NCBI GenBank assembly: GCA_001769805.1
Contig: MEPO01000025.1
Span: 36,973 to 100,972, forward strand
From: Bdellovibrionales bacterium GWA1_52_35
GTDB taxonomy: Bacteria; Bdellovibrionota; UBA1018
Length of the DNA: 64,000 nt
Direction: 5' to 3'
Shown here: positions 35,171 through 43,618 of the stretch, piece after piece
How the letters are laid out: each line of letters begins with the position of its first letter
Position numbering within the stretch: the stretch's first letter is position 1
The notes under the pieces: model-generated
Told to the model about the DNA's origin: nothing
What the model saw: the letters and a program-made list of their open reading frames with translations, nothing else
Databases searched by the model: none
Made by a program: the position numbers and the translations under genes

Positions 35171-35788
35171 ATGTTCGGACTGATTCCCAAAGAAGAGAAA
35201 TTTTTTGAGCTTTTTCACGAGATGACTCAGACCATTGTCGAAGGGGCCGTTCTTCTGAAAGAGATGATGGATGACTTCCACAATCCGGAAGAAAGCCGCC
35301 GCAAGATCAAGGACGTCGAGCATCGCGCTGATCACATCACTCACGAGGTGATTGATAAACTGAACAAGAGCTTCGTGACTCCCTTCGACCGGGAGGATAT
35401 TTATGCGCTCTCCTCGAAACTCGATGACATGATCGATTTCATTGATGCCGCCGCGGTTCGCGTCGTCATGTATAACGTGGAGAAACCCACACCCGCCGCC
35501 AAGGAACTCGCTTTCCTGATCCTTAAGGGCGCCCACGCAATCGACAAGGCCGTCAAGGCGCTCGGCTCCGGCGAAGCGAATATTTCGCAGTACTGGGTTG
35601 AAGCCAATGAGCTCGAGAACGAAGCCGACCGCGTCTGCCGGGACGCCATCAGCAGGCTCTTTGACGAGGAGAAAGATCCGATCCAGCTCATCAAATGGAA
35701 AGAAATTTACGAAACCCTCGAGCGCGCCACTGACAAGGTGGAAGATGCGGCAAATATTATCGAAAGCGTCGTGGTGAAGAATGCCTGA
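35171..35788 (+). CDS. PhoU-like DUF47 phosphate transport regulator
   Basis: 205 residues, all helical. It has the PhoU-like metal-binding motifs of the DUF47/TIGR00153 family: IKDVEHRADHITHEVIDKLN and EANELENEADRVCRDAISRLF, which carry the E(A/H)xxD pattern twice. KEEKFFELFHEM is the usual N-terminus. Such proteins sit next to PiT transporters and modulate them. Here the PiT start lies eight bases inside this gene, so the two are coupled. AAGGAG precedes the ATG. Confidence 0.93.
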   Translation: MFGLIPKEEKFFELFHEMTQTIVEGAVLLKEMMDDFHNPEESRRKIKDVEHRADHITHEVIDKLNKSFVTPFDREDIYALSSKLDDMIDFIDAAAVRVVMYNVEKPTPAAKELAFLILKGAHAIDKAVKALGSGEANISQYWVEANELENEADRVCRDAISRLFDEEKDPIQLIKWKEIYETLERATDKVEDAANIIESVVVKNA

Positions 35789-36782
35789 TCACGCGCTGCT
35801 GCTGCTCGTCCTTGTCGTCGCGGTAGCCCTGATTTTCGATTATGTGAACGGCTTTCATGATACAGCCAACGCGATTGCGACCTGTGTGTCCACGCGGGCC
35901 ATGTCGATCAAATGGGCGATCATCATGGCAGCAGGCCTCAATTTCTTGGGAGCCGTGATCTCCACCAAAGTTGCAGCAACAATCGGCAAGGGCATTGTCG
36001 ATCCGGCTTCCGTCACGCAGATGGTGATTCTGGCCGGGGTTGTCGGCGCGATTATCTGGAATCTGATCACCTGGTACTACGGTCTACCGTCTTCCTCTTC
36101 GCATGCGATCATTGGCGGAATCATGGGTTCTTCAATTGCTCATGCCGGCGTTTCAGTCCTTCATTGGGAGGGACTCAAGAAGATCGTGCTCGCTCTGATT
36201 CTTTCGCCCATTCTTGGCATTGTGATCGGTTTCATTTTCATGATCGCGATGTTCTGGAGTTTTCGCAAATCTCATCCCGCGCTCCTCAATAAACGGTTTC
36301 GCAAGCTGCAAATTGTTTCAGCCGCCGTCATGGCCTTTTCACACGGTACGGCCGATGCGCAGAAATCCATGGGTATCATCGTCATGGCCCTGATGAGCTA
36401 CGGCGCGCTCCAGGAGTTCTCCGTTCCGACCTGGGTCAAGCTTTCCTGCGCAACCATGATGGCCCTGGGTACGGCAGCCGGTGGCTGGCGCATCATCAAA
36501 ACCGTAGGCAGGGATTTCGTGAAGCTGCAGCCGGTGCATGGATTCTGCGTCGAAACGGCATCCGCTGCCGTTATCTTGGGGGCGTCTGCCATGGGAATGC
36601 CGACCAGCACCACGCACGTTATCACTTCCTCGATCTTGGGTGTGGGGCTTTCAAAGCGGCTGAGTGCCGTGAACTGGGGCATTGCCCAACGGATCATCTG
36701 GGCCTGGATCCTGACCATCCCGGCGTCTTTAACCGTCGCTTTCGTCACCTACATGGTCCTGAGCCCGTTTTTGGGCAAGTAA
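35781..36782 (+). CDS. PiT-family inorganic phosphate transporter
   Basis: 333 residues, about 10 TM helices. The duplicated family signature is present: FDYVNGFHDTANAIATCVSTRA near the N-terminus and FSHGTADAQKSMGIIVMAL in the second half. GLPSSSSHAIIGGIMGS and GMPTSTTHVITSSILG are the paired re-entrant motifs. It carries phosphate with a cation (H+, Na+ or metal-phosphate) across the inner membrane. Its start overlaps the end of the DUF47 gene by eight bases. Confidence 0.94.
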   Translation: MPDHALLLLVLVVAVALIFDYVNGFHDTANAIATCVSTRAMSIKWAIIMAAGLNFLGAVISTKVAATIGKGIVDPASVTQMVILAGVVGAIIWNLITWYYGLPSSSSHAIIGGIMGSSIAHAGVSVLHWEGLKKIVLALILSPILGIVIGFIFMIAMFWSFRKSHPALLNKRFRKLQIVSAAVMAFSHGTADAQKSMGIIVMALMSYGALQEFSVPTWVKLSCATMMALGTAAGGWRIIKTVGRDFVKLQPVHGFCVETASAAVILGASAMGMPTSTTHVITSSILGVGLSKRLSAVNWGIAQRIIWAWILTIPASLTVAFVTYMVLSPFLGK

Positions 36783-36795
36783 ACTGCTTCGTCTT

Positions 36796-38211
36796 TCACG
36801 CAACCGCATCGTGACGTCTGCCTACGACCTCTCGACGGTACCTTCCCAGAAGCGAGCCTTCAGCAACGATGTGATTTGAAATCTGCTCGAGCAGTTCCCC
36901 TTTTGTCGCGCCCGGCGGCAGCGCGATTTCAGCATCCAGTGCGTAAAGTCTGAAATAATACCGGTGAAAGCCGTGGCTCTTCGGAGGCAGGGGGCCCTGA
37001 TAGCCAATCAGGCCTGAGCTGTTTTTGCCCTGGCGGAGCCTGACGGGGTATTCGATTTCCGGTTGAGTGGGAATTCCTTCCGGAATCTGAGATGTGTTCG
37101 CGGAAATTCCGTAAACCACCCAGTGAACCCAGGGTTGCTGCGCCGGTGCATCCGGATCTTCGCAGATCAGCGCGAATTCCTGAGTCCCGGCGGGAATCCC
37201 AGACCAGACCAGTGACGGGTTTCGATCGGCGCCATCCCCGGTGTAATCCCGGGGTATGGTCTGGCCGCTTTCGAAAGAACGCGATTGCAATTCCAGCCTA
37301 CCCACCTGCCTGCGCGAACGTTCTTCACCGGGCTTCGGAATCGCGGGTTGCTCCGGTGGCTGCTCAAAGAGATCCTGCAGATCAGCGGGAAGTTCTGCCT
37401 TCAGATGCTCCGTCAGATGTGGCCCCATGACTTCGGCCAGCGCGAGGTAAAACTTCCGCAAGACAGACCACGCGTGAGCCTCCGTAAAATGGAACCGGAA
37501 GATCATTTCATCCAGTATCGCATGTGCGGTGATATCGCGGTCCGGTCCGGCCGGAAGTTCAAACAAAGCCTCCTGCAACTGTTTGGGCAGCTGTGCCGTG
37601 AAATGGCTCGCGGCCGAGTAACTGATTCTCCGGAAGAGTGCTCCCAACAGAAAATACGATAGCTCTGGCATGAGATCCGGCGTGATGTCCGCAAGATCGC
37701 CGACCCGTCGATAAAAATTCCTGAGCGTCTGTTGGACATGAGCTTCCGAGCGCGCCCGCCAGAGTCCGGCAATGCGCCGCCTGACTTTACCCCGGACGAT
37801 CCGGGTCAGCCGCTGGATCGAAACCGCTCCCCCCGCAATGAGATCGTCCAGTGTCACCAGCCCCCAGCGCGGGCCAGCTATTCCTGGTTGAAGCCGGATC
37901 CGGACCGGGATTCTGCGAATTCCATGGGCTTCCATCAACTGCAGAATATCGTCCAGTGAAGAGTCTTCATCAGCGGTAATAGGATCAGCAGTCATGATCT
38001 TGGAAACGGGCTCATCGGTGGAATCGGAATTCGCGACCAGTCGGATGGTGAAATCCCGGTCCGTGAGCAAACCTGCAAGATGGCCCTCAGCTCCGGCGAC
38101 CAGCACTGTCGAGGCGTGATGATCCCGCATCGCACGGGCCGCCTCCTGGGTCGAGTCGTCTTCGTGCAGCACGATTATTTTTTTCTGAATGTAAGAATTG
38201 AGCGAAGCCAT
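36796..38211 (-). CDS. CBS-DUF2267-PEBP fusion protein
   Basis: 471 residues from ATG 38211, which has GGAGG eleven bases upstream. That GGAGG overlaps an alternative ATG six codons earlier. A CBS pair (about 1-125: DDSTQEAARAMRDHHASTVLV, GLLTDRDFTIRLVA, IMTADPITADEDSSL) is followed by two DUF2267-like helical repeats (about 155-215 and 225-285: VQQTLRNFYRRVGD, AWSVLRKFYLALAEVMGPHL). A PEBP/YbhB-type domain follows (about 310-470: PSLVWSGIPAGTQEFALICEDPDAP, WVHWVVYGI). PEBP domains bind phospholipid head groups or phosphorylated ligands. The CBS pair may sense adenylates. All-in-one joining of these modules is unusual. Confidence 0.85.
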   Translation of the reverse strand: MASLNSYIQKKIIVLHEDDSTQEAARAMRDHHASTVLVAGAEGHLAGLLTDRDFTIRLVANSDSTDEPVSKIMTADPITADEDSSLDDILQLMEAHGIRRIPVRIRLQPGIAGPRWGLVTLDDLIAGGAVSIQRLTRIVRGKVRRRIAGLWRARSEAHVQQTLRNFYRRVGDLADITPDLMPELSYFLLGALFRRISYSAASHFTAQLPKQLQEALFELPAGPDRDITAHAILDEMIFRFHFTEAHAWSVLRKFYLALAEVMGPHLTEHLKAELPADLQDLFEQPPEQPAIPKPGEERSRRQVGRLELQSRSFESGQTIPRDYTGDGADRNPSLVWSGIPAGTQEFALICEDPDAPAQQPWVHWVVYGISANTSQIPEGIPTQPEIEYPVRLRQGKNSSGLIGYQGPLPPKSHGFHRYYFRLYALDAEIALPPGATKGELLEQISNHIVAEGSLLGRYRREVVGRRHDAVA

Positions 38212-38314
38212 AATAGCGCACCCCTCCAACTTTCTGATGGATGCGAAATACGGGCCCGGCGCGAGACCGACGGGGCACAGCTATTGCTCGTCTCTTGGTC
38301 GTGAGATTTTACAA

Positions 38315-39670
38315 ATGAAATTCAAGAACAGGACTGAAGCTGCAACCCTCCTGGCCCGTGAACTGAAACAATACCGAAGTAAATCGGCTTCCCGACGGCC
38401 GCTCGTTTTAGCAATCCCACGAGGTTCGGTCACCATGGCGCGCATTGTAGCCGAGCAGCTGGATGCCGACCTCGATATCCTGCTGGTTCACAAGCTGGGT
38501 GCTCCCGGAAATCCGGAATACGCAATTGGGGCAGTTGCTGAAACCGGCGCGGTTCTGCGTTCGGAGGCGGTTTCAGCATTGGGCATCAGCGAAGATTACA
38601 TCGAGCAGGAAATCAGGGCACAGCTGCAAGTACTTCAGGAAAGGCGCAAGCGGTATTCAGCCAGTCGACCGCGAACGGCTTTAACGGGACGGACGGTCAT
38701 CATAGTCGACGACGGACTTGCGACGGGTTACACGATGCTTGCGGCAGCACGCACGATTCGAGCAGAAAAGCCCGGCCAATTGATCATTGCCTCCCCTGTC
38801 GCCTCCCCTTCTGCAGCCGAGCTGCTTTCTGCGGAATGCGACGAAGCGATCTATCTGCATGTCCCGGAAGATCTTTATGCGATCAGCCAGTTTTACGAAG
38901 AATTCCCCCAGGTTTCCGACAAAGAGGTCGAAGATATGCTTCGCCCCCCGATGCCCTTCACGCAGAGCGTGGTACGTGAATTGGTCATTGTGGACGGTCA
39001 TGCACGAATGGCCGGTGAACTTGTTTTACCCGCACGCCCCAGAGGGCTTGTGATTTTCGCGCATGGGAGTGGCAGCAGCCGTTTTAGCCCCCGGAATATT
39101 CATGTTGCCGCGCGCCTTCAGGCCCAGGGTTTGGGAACTTTCCTCTTTGACCTGCTTTCCGAATACGAGGCAAGCTCACGCTCTCCGGTCTTTGACATCG
39201 AACTTCTGAGTCAACGCCTGATTCTGGCAACCCGCACAATTGAGCAGGAACTGAAACGCGAACCCGGTGATGGCCGGGGAATCGCCATAGGGTATTTTGG
39301 GGCAAGCACCGGTGCGGCTGCCGCGCTTTATGCTGCTGCTGAGCTTGGAGAAACCATCAGCGCCGTGGTCTCGCGCGGCGGGCGTCCCGATCTGGCGCTG
39401 GACCGGCTATCCTCGGTGAAAGCCCCCACCCTGCTTCTGGTGGGAAATCTCGACAAGCAGGTTCTGGAACTGAATCGCCATGCCCTCCTGCAGCTACGTA
39501 AAGGACAGCTCACGGTCATCGAGGGAGCCACCCATTTATTCGAGGAACCGGGGACGCTTGATTCAGTTGCCGACTACGCGATCACCTGGTTCAAACATCA
39601 TTTTGTTTCCGATTGGAGGATCTCTCATGAAGAGTTCGGCAAAAAATCCCGTGGCAAGAAAGTCGCGTAA
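38315..39670 (+). CDS. Phosphoribosyltransferase/dienelactone-hydrolase-type fusion
   Basis: 451 residues from ATG 38315 (MKFKNRTEAATLLAREL); the frame is open 39 codons further upstream. The N-terminal half is a type I phosphoribosyltransferase with PRPP loop VIIVDDGLATGYTM and AIPRGSVTMARIVAEQL. The C-terminal half is an alpha/beta hydrolase: HGSGSSRFS oxyanion loop, nucleophile elbow GYFGASTGAAAAL, Asp in GNLDKQVL and His in EGATHLFEE. Such fusions are widespread beside universal stress proteins, but their substrate is unknown. A dead paralogue lies at 8549-9844. The last 44 bases overlap the next gene. Confidence 0.88.
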   Translation: MKFKNRTEAATLLARELKQYRSKSASRRPLVLAIPRGSVTMARIVAEQLDADLDILLVHKLGAPGNPEYAIGAVAETGAVLRSEAVSALGISEDYIEQEIRAQLQVLQERRKRYSASRPRTALTGRTVIIVDDGLATGYTMLAAARTIRAEKPGQLIIASPVASPSAAELLSAECDEAIYLHVPEDLYAISQFYEEFPQVSDKEVEDMLRPPMPFTQSVVRELVIVDGHARMAGELVLPARPRGLVIFAHGSGSSRFSPRNIHVAARLQAQGLGTFLFDLLSEYEASSRSPVFDIELLSQRLILATRTIEQELKREPGDGRGIAIGYFGASTGAAAALYAAAELGETISAVVSRGGRPDLALDRLSSVKAPTLLLVGNLDKQVLELNRHALLQLRKGQLTVIEGATHLFEEPGTLDSVADYAITWFKHHFVSDWRISHEEFGKKSRGKKVA

Positions 39671-40634
39671 AATCGTCTGGGCTCTGGATGCTTTCGAAAG
39701 AGCAGGTGCCCTGCAGCGCAATGCAATCCGGACCCTGCAGCTCATGTCCAAAAGCTTCAGCTTGGAAATTCTGCCGGTTTTTATTCTCCAGGAGCAACTC
39801 GCCGGTCCCTCCCTGGAGTTCTCACCCGTATGGATCGGACATTATCGCTCAGCAGCCGAACAAGGACTCCGCCGGATTCTGCAAAACGTTAAAATTCCAG
39901 GACTACTGCCCCCCCGGATCCTTCCGCATACCTCCACCTCGACTACGGCCGGAGCCACCAGTCTGATCCAGTTCGCACTCAAACAGAAAGCCGAACTGAT
40001 CCTGACCAATACCCATAGCAAAAGCGGCCTGAAACGTATGTTCCTGGGAAGCTTTGCCGAAAGTCTTTTACTCCGCTCTCCGATTCCGGTTCTGACTGTT
40101 GGACCTCATTATCGGTCAGTTCCGGACTTCCGCCGGATTCTTTTTCCAACCGAATTCGGGACTGAGTCTTTCCAGGTATTCAAGCGCCTGGTTGCCGAGG
40201 CCGCCCAACTCAAATCCGAGGTGATTTTACTTCATGTTATCCCCTATCCGGTTCGCCCCTACTTGTCGGCCAATGTGATCTTCCCCAGTTCGTATTGGAA
40301 CATGCTGCAGGATTACCTCCGAAATGAACGCGAGCGGACCGAGAGCACCTCGCAAACCTGGTCTGAATTTGCGAAAAGATACGGTGTAAAAATCACCACA
40401 ATTGTGGACGAGCAACCTGGCAGCCTTTGGGAAGCCGTCCTGCGAGCTGCGGACGAAAACAAAGTTGGGCTGATTGCGATGGAAGCCGAAAGCGGTCCGG
40501 TATCGGCAACCCTTGCTGGCAGTGCCGTCCGGCAGACGGTCCGTCATGCACCCTGCCCTGTCTGGATCATCGGTTCACGCTATGCGCAGGCCCATTTGAA
40601 AGCCTTCGCAGGGGGCGGCCGCAAAGCTGCCTAG
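39627..40634 (+). CDS. Tandem universal stress protein
   Basis: 335 residues from ATG 39627, which has GGAGGA six bases upstream inside the end of the preceding gene. Two UspA-type domains: residues about 15-155, ending SKSGLKRMFLGSFAESLLLRSPIPVLTVG, and about 165-320, ending AGSAVRQTVRHAPCPVWIIG. The first keeps the G-2x-G-9x-G(S/T)-like ATP loop only partly. Stress or hypoxia survival roles are typical of the family. It is co-transcribed with the phosphoribosyltransferase-hydrolase. Confidence 0.88.
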   Translation: MKSSAKNPVARKSRKIVWALDAFERAGALQRNAIRTLQLMSKSFSLEILPVFILQEQLAGPSLEFSPVWIGHYRSAAEQGLRRILQNVKIPGLLPPRILPHTSTSTTAGATSLIQFALKQKAELILTNTHSKSGLKRMFLGSFAESLLLRSPIPVLTVGPHYRSVPDFRRILFPTEFGTESFQVFKRLVAEAAQLKSEVILLHVIPYPVRPYLSANVIFPSSYWNMLQDYLRNERERTESTSQTWSEFAKRYGVKITTIVDEQPGSLWEAVLRAADENKVGLIAMEAESGPVSATLAGSAVRQTVRHAPCPVWIIGSRYAQAHLKAFAGGGRKAA

Positions 40635-40698
40635 AGCTGAACAAGTACCGCGTAAGTACATAAAAAAGGTTATGAAAAACTGACCAGCCGGGTTAAAA

Positions 40699-40725
40699 CT
40701 CCCAAAAGTTATTTATTTTTGGGGG
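40699..40725 (+). promoter_or_regulatory. Hairpin masking the Shine-Dalgarno of the peptide transporter
   Basis: CTCCCAAAA (40699-40707) can pair with TTTTGGGGG (40717-40725) across a 9-base AU-rich loop. The right arm contains the only purine-rich ribosome site before the ATG at 40730. The stem is weak (four A-U, one G-U), so it could melt with temperature or ribosome traffic. No T-run follows, which argues against a terminator. Confidence 0.45.
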
Positions 40726-40729
40726 CCCC

Positions 40730-42157
40730 ATGGCGAACGGCACTTTAGTATTGAACGTACCCAGTCAGAGAACATTCTTGGGGCATCCCATCGGGCTCTT
40801 TGTACTGTTCTTCACCGAAATGTGGGAGCGCTTCTCGTATTACGGCATGCGCGGCCTGCTGAAGCTCTACATGGTGAATTACCTTTTCGTCGCTTCCCGC
40901 CAGATTCTCCAAGGAGGAGCGGAACGCGGTGAGGGAAATCCCGCCCTGGTTCTCGGTTGGGCGACGATTCGCAATCTGATCAGCTCCGATCCCAATACGG
41001 TACCAGGGGCTTACGCTTCGGTTATTTATGGCTGGTACACAGGTCTGGTCTATTTGACTCCGCTTCTGGGGGGGTTCCTCGCGGACCGTTACTGGGGTCA
41101 GCGCAAAACCGTCTTTATCGGTGGAGCTCTGATGGCCATCGGCCATTTCACGATGGCTTTCGAAAACTGGTTTTTCGTGGCACTTTTCTTCCTGATCATC
41201 GGCAACGGGGCTTTCAAACCCAATATCTCTACTCAGGTCGGAAACCTTTACGCCGCCGATGACCCGCGCCGTGATGGTGCCTTCACTATTTTTTACATGG
41301 GTATCAATCTCGGAGCGTTCATCTGCAATCTCGTCTGCGGAACACTTGCCGCCACAATGGGATGGCACTGGGGCTTCGGCGCAGCGGGTGTTGGAATGTG
41401 CCTGGGGCTTGTGATCTATGCCTTGGGCCAGAAATACCTCGCCAAGGACAACCTGTCGGTGACCAAAGCCGTACCGAAGGAAGAACAAAAAAAATCCCTC
41501 GATGAAGGCGAAAAGAAACGCATCTGGGCTCTGGTCGCGCTCTGTTGCCTGAACGTCGTTTTCTGGGCCGTCTACGAACAGCAAGGAAATACGATGCAGA
41601 CATGGGCGGACGAGAAAACCGTCTGGCCGGTCGTGCTGGGTTTCCAGATTCCGTCCACCTGGTTCCAGTCCTTCAATCCACTTTTCATTTTCATGCTCGC
41701 GCCGCTTTTTGACATGTTCTGGATGTGGCAGGCGAAGAGAAAGAAAGAACCCTCGAGTGTCTCCAAAATGGCAATCGGCGCACTGATTCTGGGCTTGTCT
41801 TTCATCGTCATGGTCATCGGTGCCAAGCAAGTGGGCATGGACAAGGGAAGCTGGTTCTGGCCGGTCTTCTGTACACTTCTTCTCACCGTGGGCGAACTCT
41901 ACCTCTCCCCGATCGGTCTATCGCTCGTCACGAAGGTTTCTCCCGCACGCATCGTCTCTCTCATGATGGGAATGTGGTTCCTCTCCAGTTTCTTCGGCAA
42001 TATTCTATCAGGATACATTGGGCTGCTCTACGAACAGAAGCTTGTCACCGCTGAAGGGTTCTTCTGGATCCTGACCGCTCTGGGCGTGACCACAGCTCTT
42101 GCCATGTGGGCTTTTTCGAAACCACTGAAGCGCGCAATGGGAACGCATTCCGCTTAG
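40730..42157 (+). CDS. POT/PTR2-family proton-coupled peptide transporter
   Basis: 475 residues, 12-14 TM helices. TM1 carries the family motif ExxERFxYYG as FTEMWERFSYYGMRGLLKLYM. The next signatures are GGFLADRYWGQRKTV and FYMGINLGAFICNLVCG. It imports di- and tripeptides with protons. Its gene is followed after six bases by aspartase and then aconitase, so peptide uptake is likely tied to amino-acid catabolism. Confidence 0.93.
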   Translation: MANGTLVLNVPSQRTFLGHPIGLFVLFFTEMWERFSYYGMRGLLKLYMVNYLFVASRQILQGGAERGEGNPALVLGWATIRNLISSDPNTVPGAYASVIYGWYTGLVYLTPLLGGFLADRYWGQRKTVFIGGALMAIGHFTMAFENWFFVALFFLIIGNGAFKPNISTQVGNLYAADDPRRDGAFTIFYMGINLGAFICNLVCGTLAATMGWHWGFGAAGVGMCLGLVIYALGQKYLAKDNLSVTKAVPKEEQKKSLDEGEKKRIWALVALCCLNVVFWAVYEQQGNTMQTWADEKTVWPVVLGFQIPSTWFQSFNPLFIFMLAPLFDMFWMWQAKRKKEPSSVSKMAIGALILGLSFIVMVIGAKQVGMDKGSWFWPVFCTLLLTVGELYLSPIGLSLVTKVSPARIVSLMMGMWFLSSFFGNILSGYIGLLYEQKLVTAEGFFWILTALGVTTALAMWAFSKPLKRAMGTHSA

Positions 42158-42163
42158 CTGAGC

Positions 42164-43594
42164 ATGGGTAATACTACGGAGCAAAATGCTGCCGGTTTTT
42201 TCCGGCTGGAGCACGATTTTTTAGGCGAAAGGCCGATTCCTGCCGATGCCTATTACGGCGTGCAGACGCTGCGGGCAAAAGAGAACTTCGATATTACGGG
42301 AGTTCCGATTTCGCATGCTCCGGAAATGATCAGGGCGCTGGCTTACGTGAAAAAAGCCGCGGCGCTGGCGAACCTGGAATTAAATATCATTCCTGAGAAC
42401 GTCGGCAAAGCGATTGCGCAGGCCTGTGATGAAATTCTGGCGGGCAAGCTCCACGATCACTTCATTGTGGATATGATCCAGGGGGGCGCCGGTACCTCGA
42501 CCAATATGAATGCCAACGAAGTCATTGCCAACCGGGCCAATGAACTATTGGGTTCTGCCAAAGGCCTGTACGCCCCTGTTCATCCGAACAACCACGTGAA
42601 CTGCTCCCAATCCACCAATGACGCCTATCCCACGGCATTCCGTCTGGCACTCAACCCCCTGCTTTCCGACCTGACTGAAAAAATGGTAATTCTCCAGAGC
42701 GCCTTTCAAAAGAAAGCGGAAGAATTCAGTGACGTCGTGAAAATGGGCCGGACCCAGTTGCAGGATGCCGTCCCGATGACCCTCGGTCAGGAATTCGGAG
42801 CTTACGCCACCACCATCGGGGAAGACGTCCAGCGCGTACGGGAAGCCCGATCCCTGGTGCTCGAAATCAACATGGGCGCCACGGCAATCGGCACCGGTAT
42901 CAACGCACCTCCCGAGTATACAAGACAGGTCACGGAACATTTGCGCAAGCTCACGGGAATCCCCGTAATCACTTCACCAAACCTCATCGAAGCGACTTGG
43001 GACACGGGTGCCTACGTTCAGATCTCGGGCATTCTCAAGCGGGTCGCCACAAAATTATCCAAAATATGTAATGACCTTCGCCTGCTTTCTTCGGGCCCCC
43101 GCTGTGGCCTGAACGAAATTAATCTTCCGAAAATGCAACCGGGTTCCTCGATCATGCCCGGCAAAGTGAACCCGGTAATTCCGGAAGTCGTCAATCAGGT
43201 CGCCTTCCAGGTTATCGGCAACGACCTGACCATCACGTTTGCAGCCGAACATGGGCAGCTCGAGCTCAATGTCATGGAGCCGGTGATTGCCTACAATCTT
43301 TTCCAATCCATTGAAATTCTCAAACGCGCCTGCCAGGTTCTAGCCTCCAAGTGCGTAGATGGAATCACGGCCAACCGGGAACATTGCCGGAGTCTGGTCG
43401 AAAACAGTGTGGGGATCGTGACCGCGCTGGTGCCGGCCTTGGGTTATGAAACCTCCGCCGCGATCGCGAAAGAAGCCCTCAGCTGCGGCCGCTCGATCAA
43501 GGAACTCGTTCTTGACAAAAAACTACTTACTCCCGAAAAACTGGATGAGCTGCTCTCCATCGAGAATATGGTGCAGCCCCGTTTTGTACGCTAG
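42164..43594 (+). CDS. aspA: Aspartate ammonia-lyase
   Basis: 476 residues, the usual size. Converts aspartate to fumarate and ammonium. The family signature GSSIMPGKVNPVIPEVVNQV contains the catalytic Ser loop. Other blocks are GGAGTSTNMNANEVIANRA, HPNNHVNCSQSTNDAYPTAFRLA and GRTQLQDAVPMTLGQEFGAY. The TAxDxN/ANxxHC differences from fumarase C (QGGAGTSTNMN, ITANREHC) favour aspartase. Coupled to the peptide transporter upstream. Confidence 0.93.
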   Translation: MGNTTEQNAAGFFRLEHDFLGERPIPADAYYGVQTLRAKENFDITGVPISHAPEMIRALAYVKKAAALANLELNIIPENVGKAIAQACDEILAGKLHDHFIVDMIQGGAGTSTNMNANEVIANRANELLGSAKGLYAPVHPNNHVNCSQSTNDAYPTAFRLALNPLLSDLTEKMVILQSAFQKKAEEFSDVVKMGRTQLQDAVPMTLGQEFGAYATTIGEDVQRVREARSLVLEINMGATAIGTGINAPPEYTRQVTEHLRKLTGIPVITSPNLIEATWDTGAYVQISGILKRVATKLSKICNDLRLLSSGPRCGLNEINLPKMQPGSSIMPGKVNPVIPEVVNQVAFQVIGNDLTITFAAEHGQLELNVMEPVIAYNLFQSIEILKRACQVLASKCVDGITANREHCRSLVENSVGIVTALVPALGYETSAAIAKEALSCGRSIKELVLDKKLLTPEKLDELLSIENMVQPRFVR

Positions 43595-43618
43595 ATTATC
43601 AGAGACTGGAGACACATC

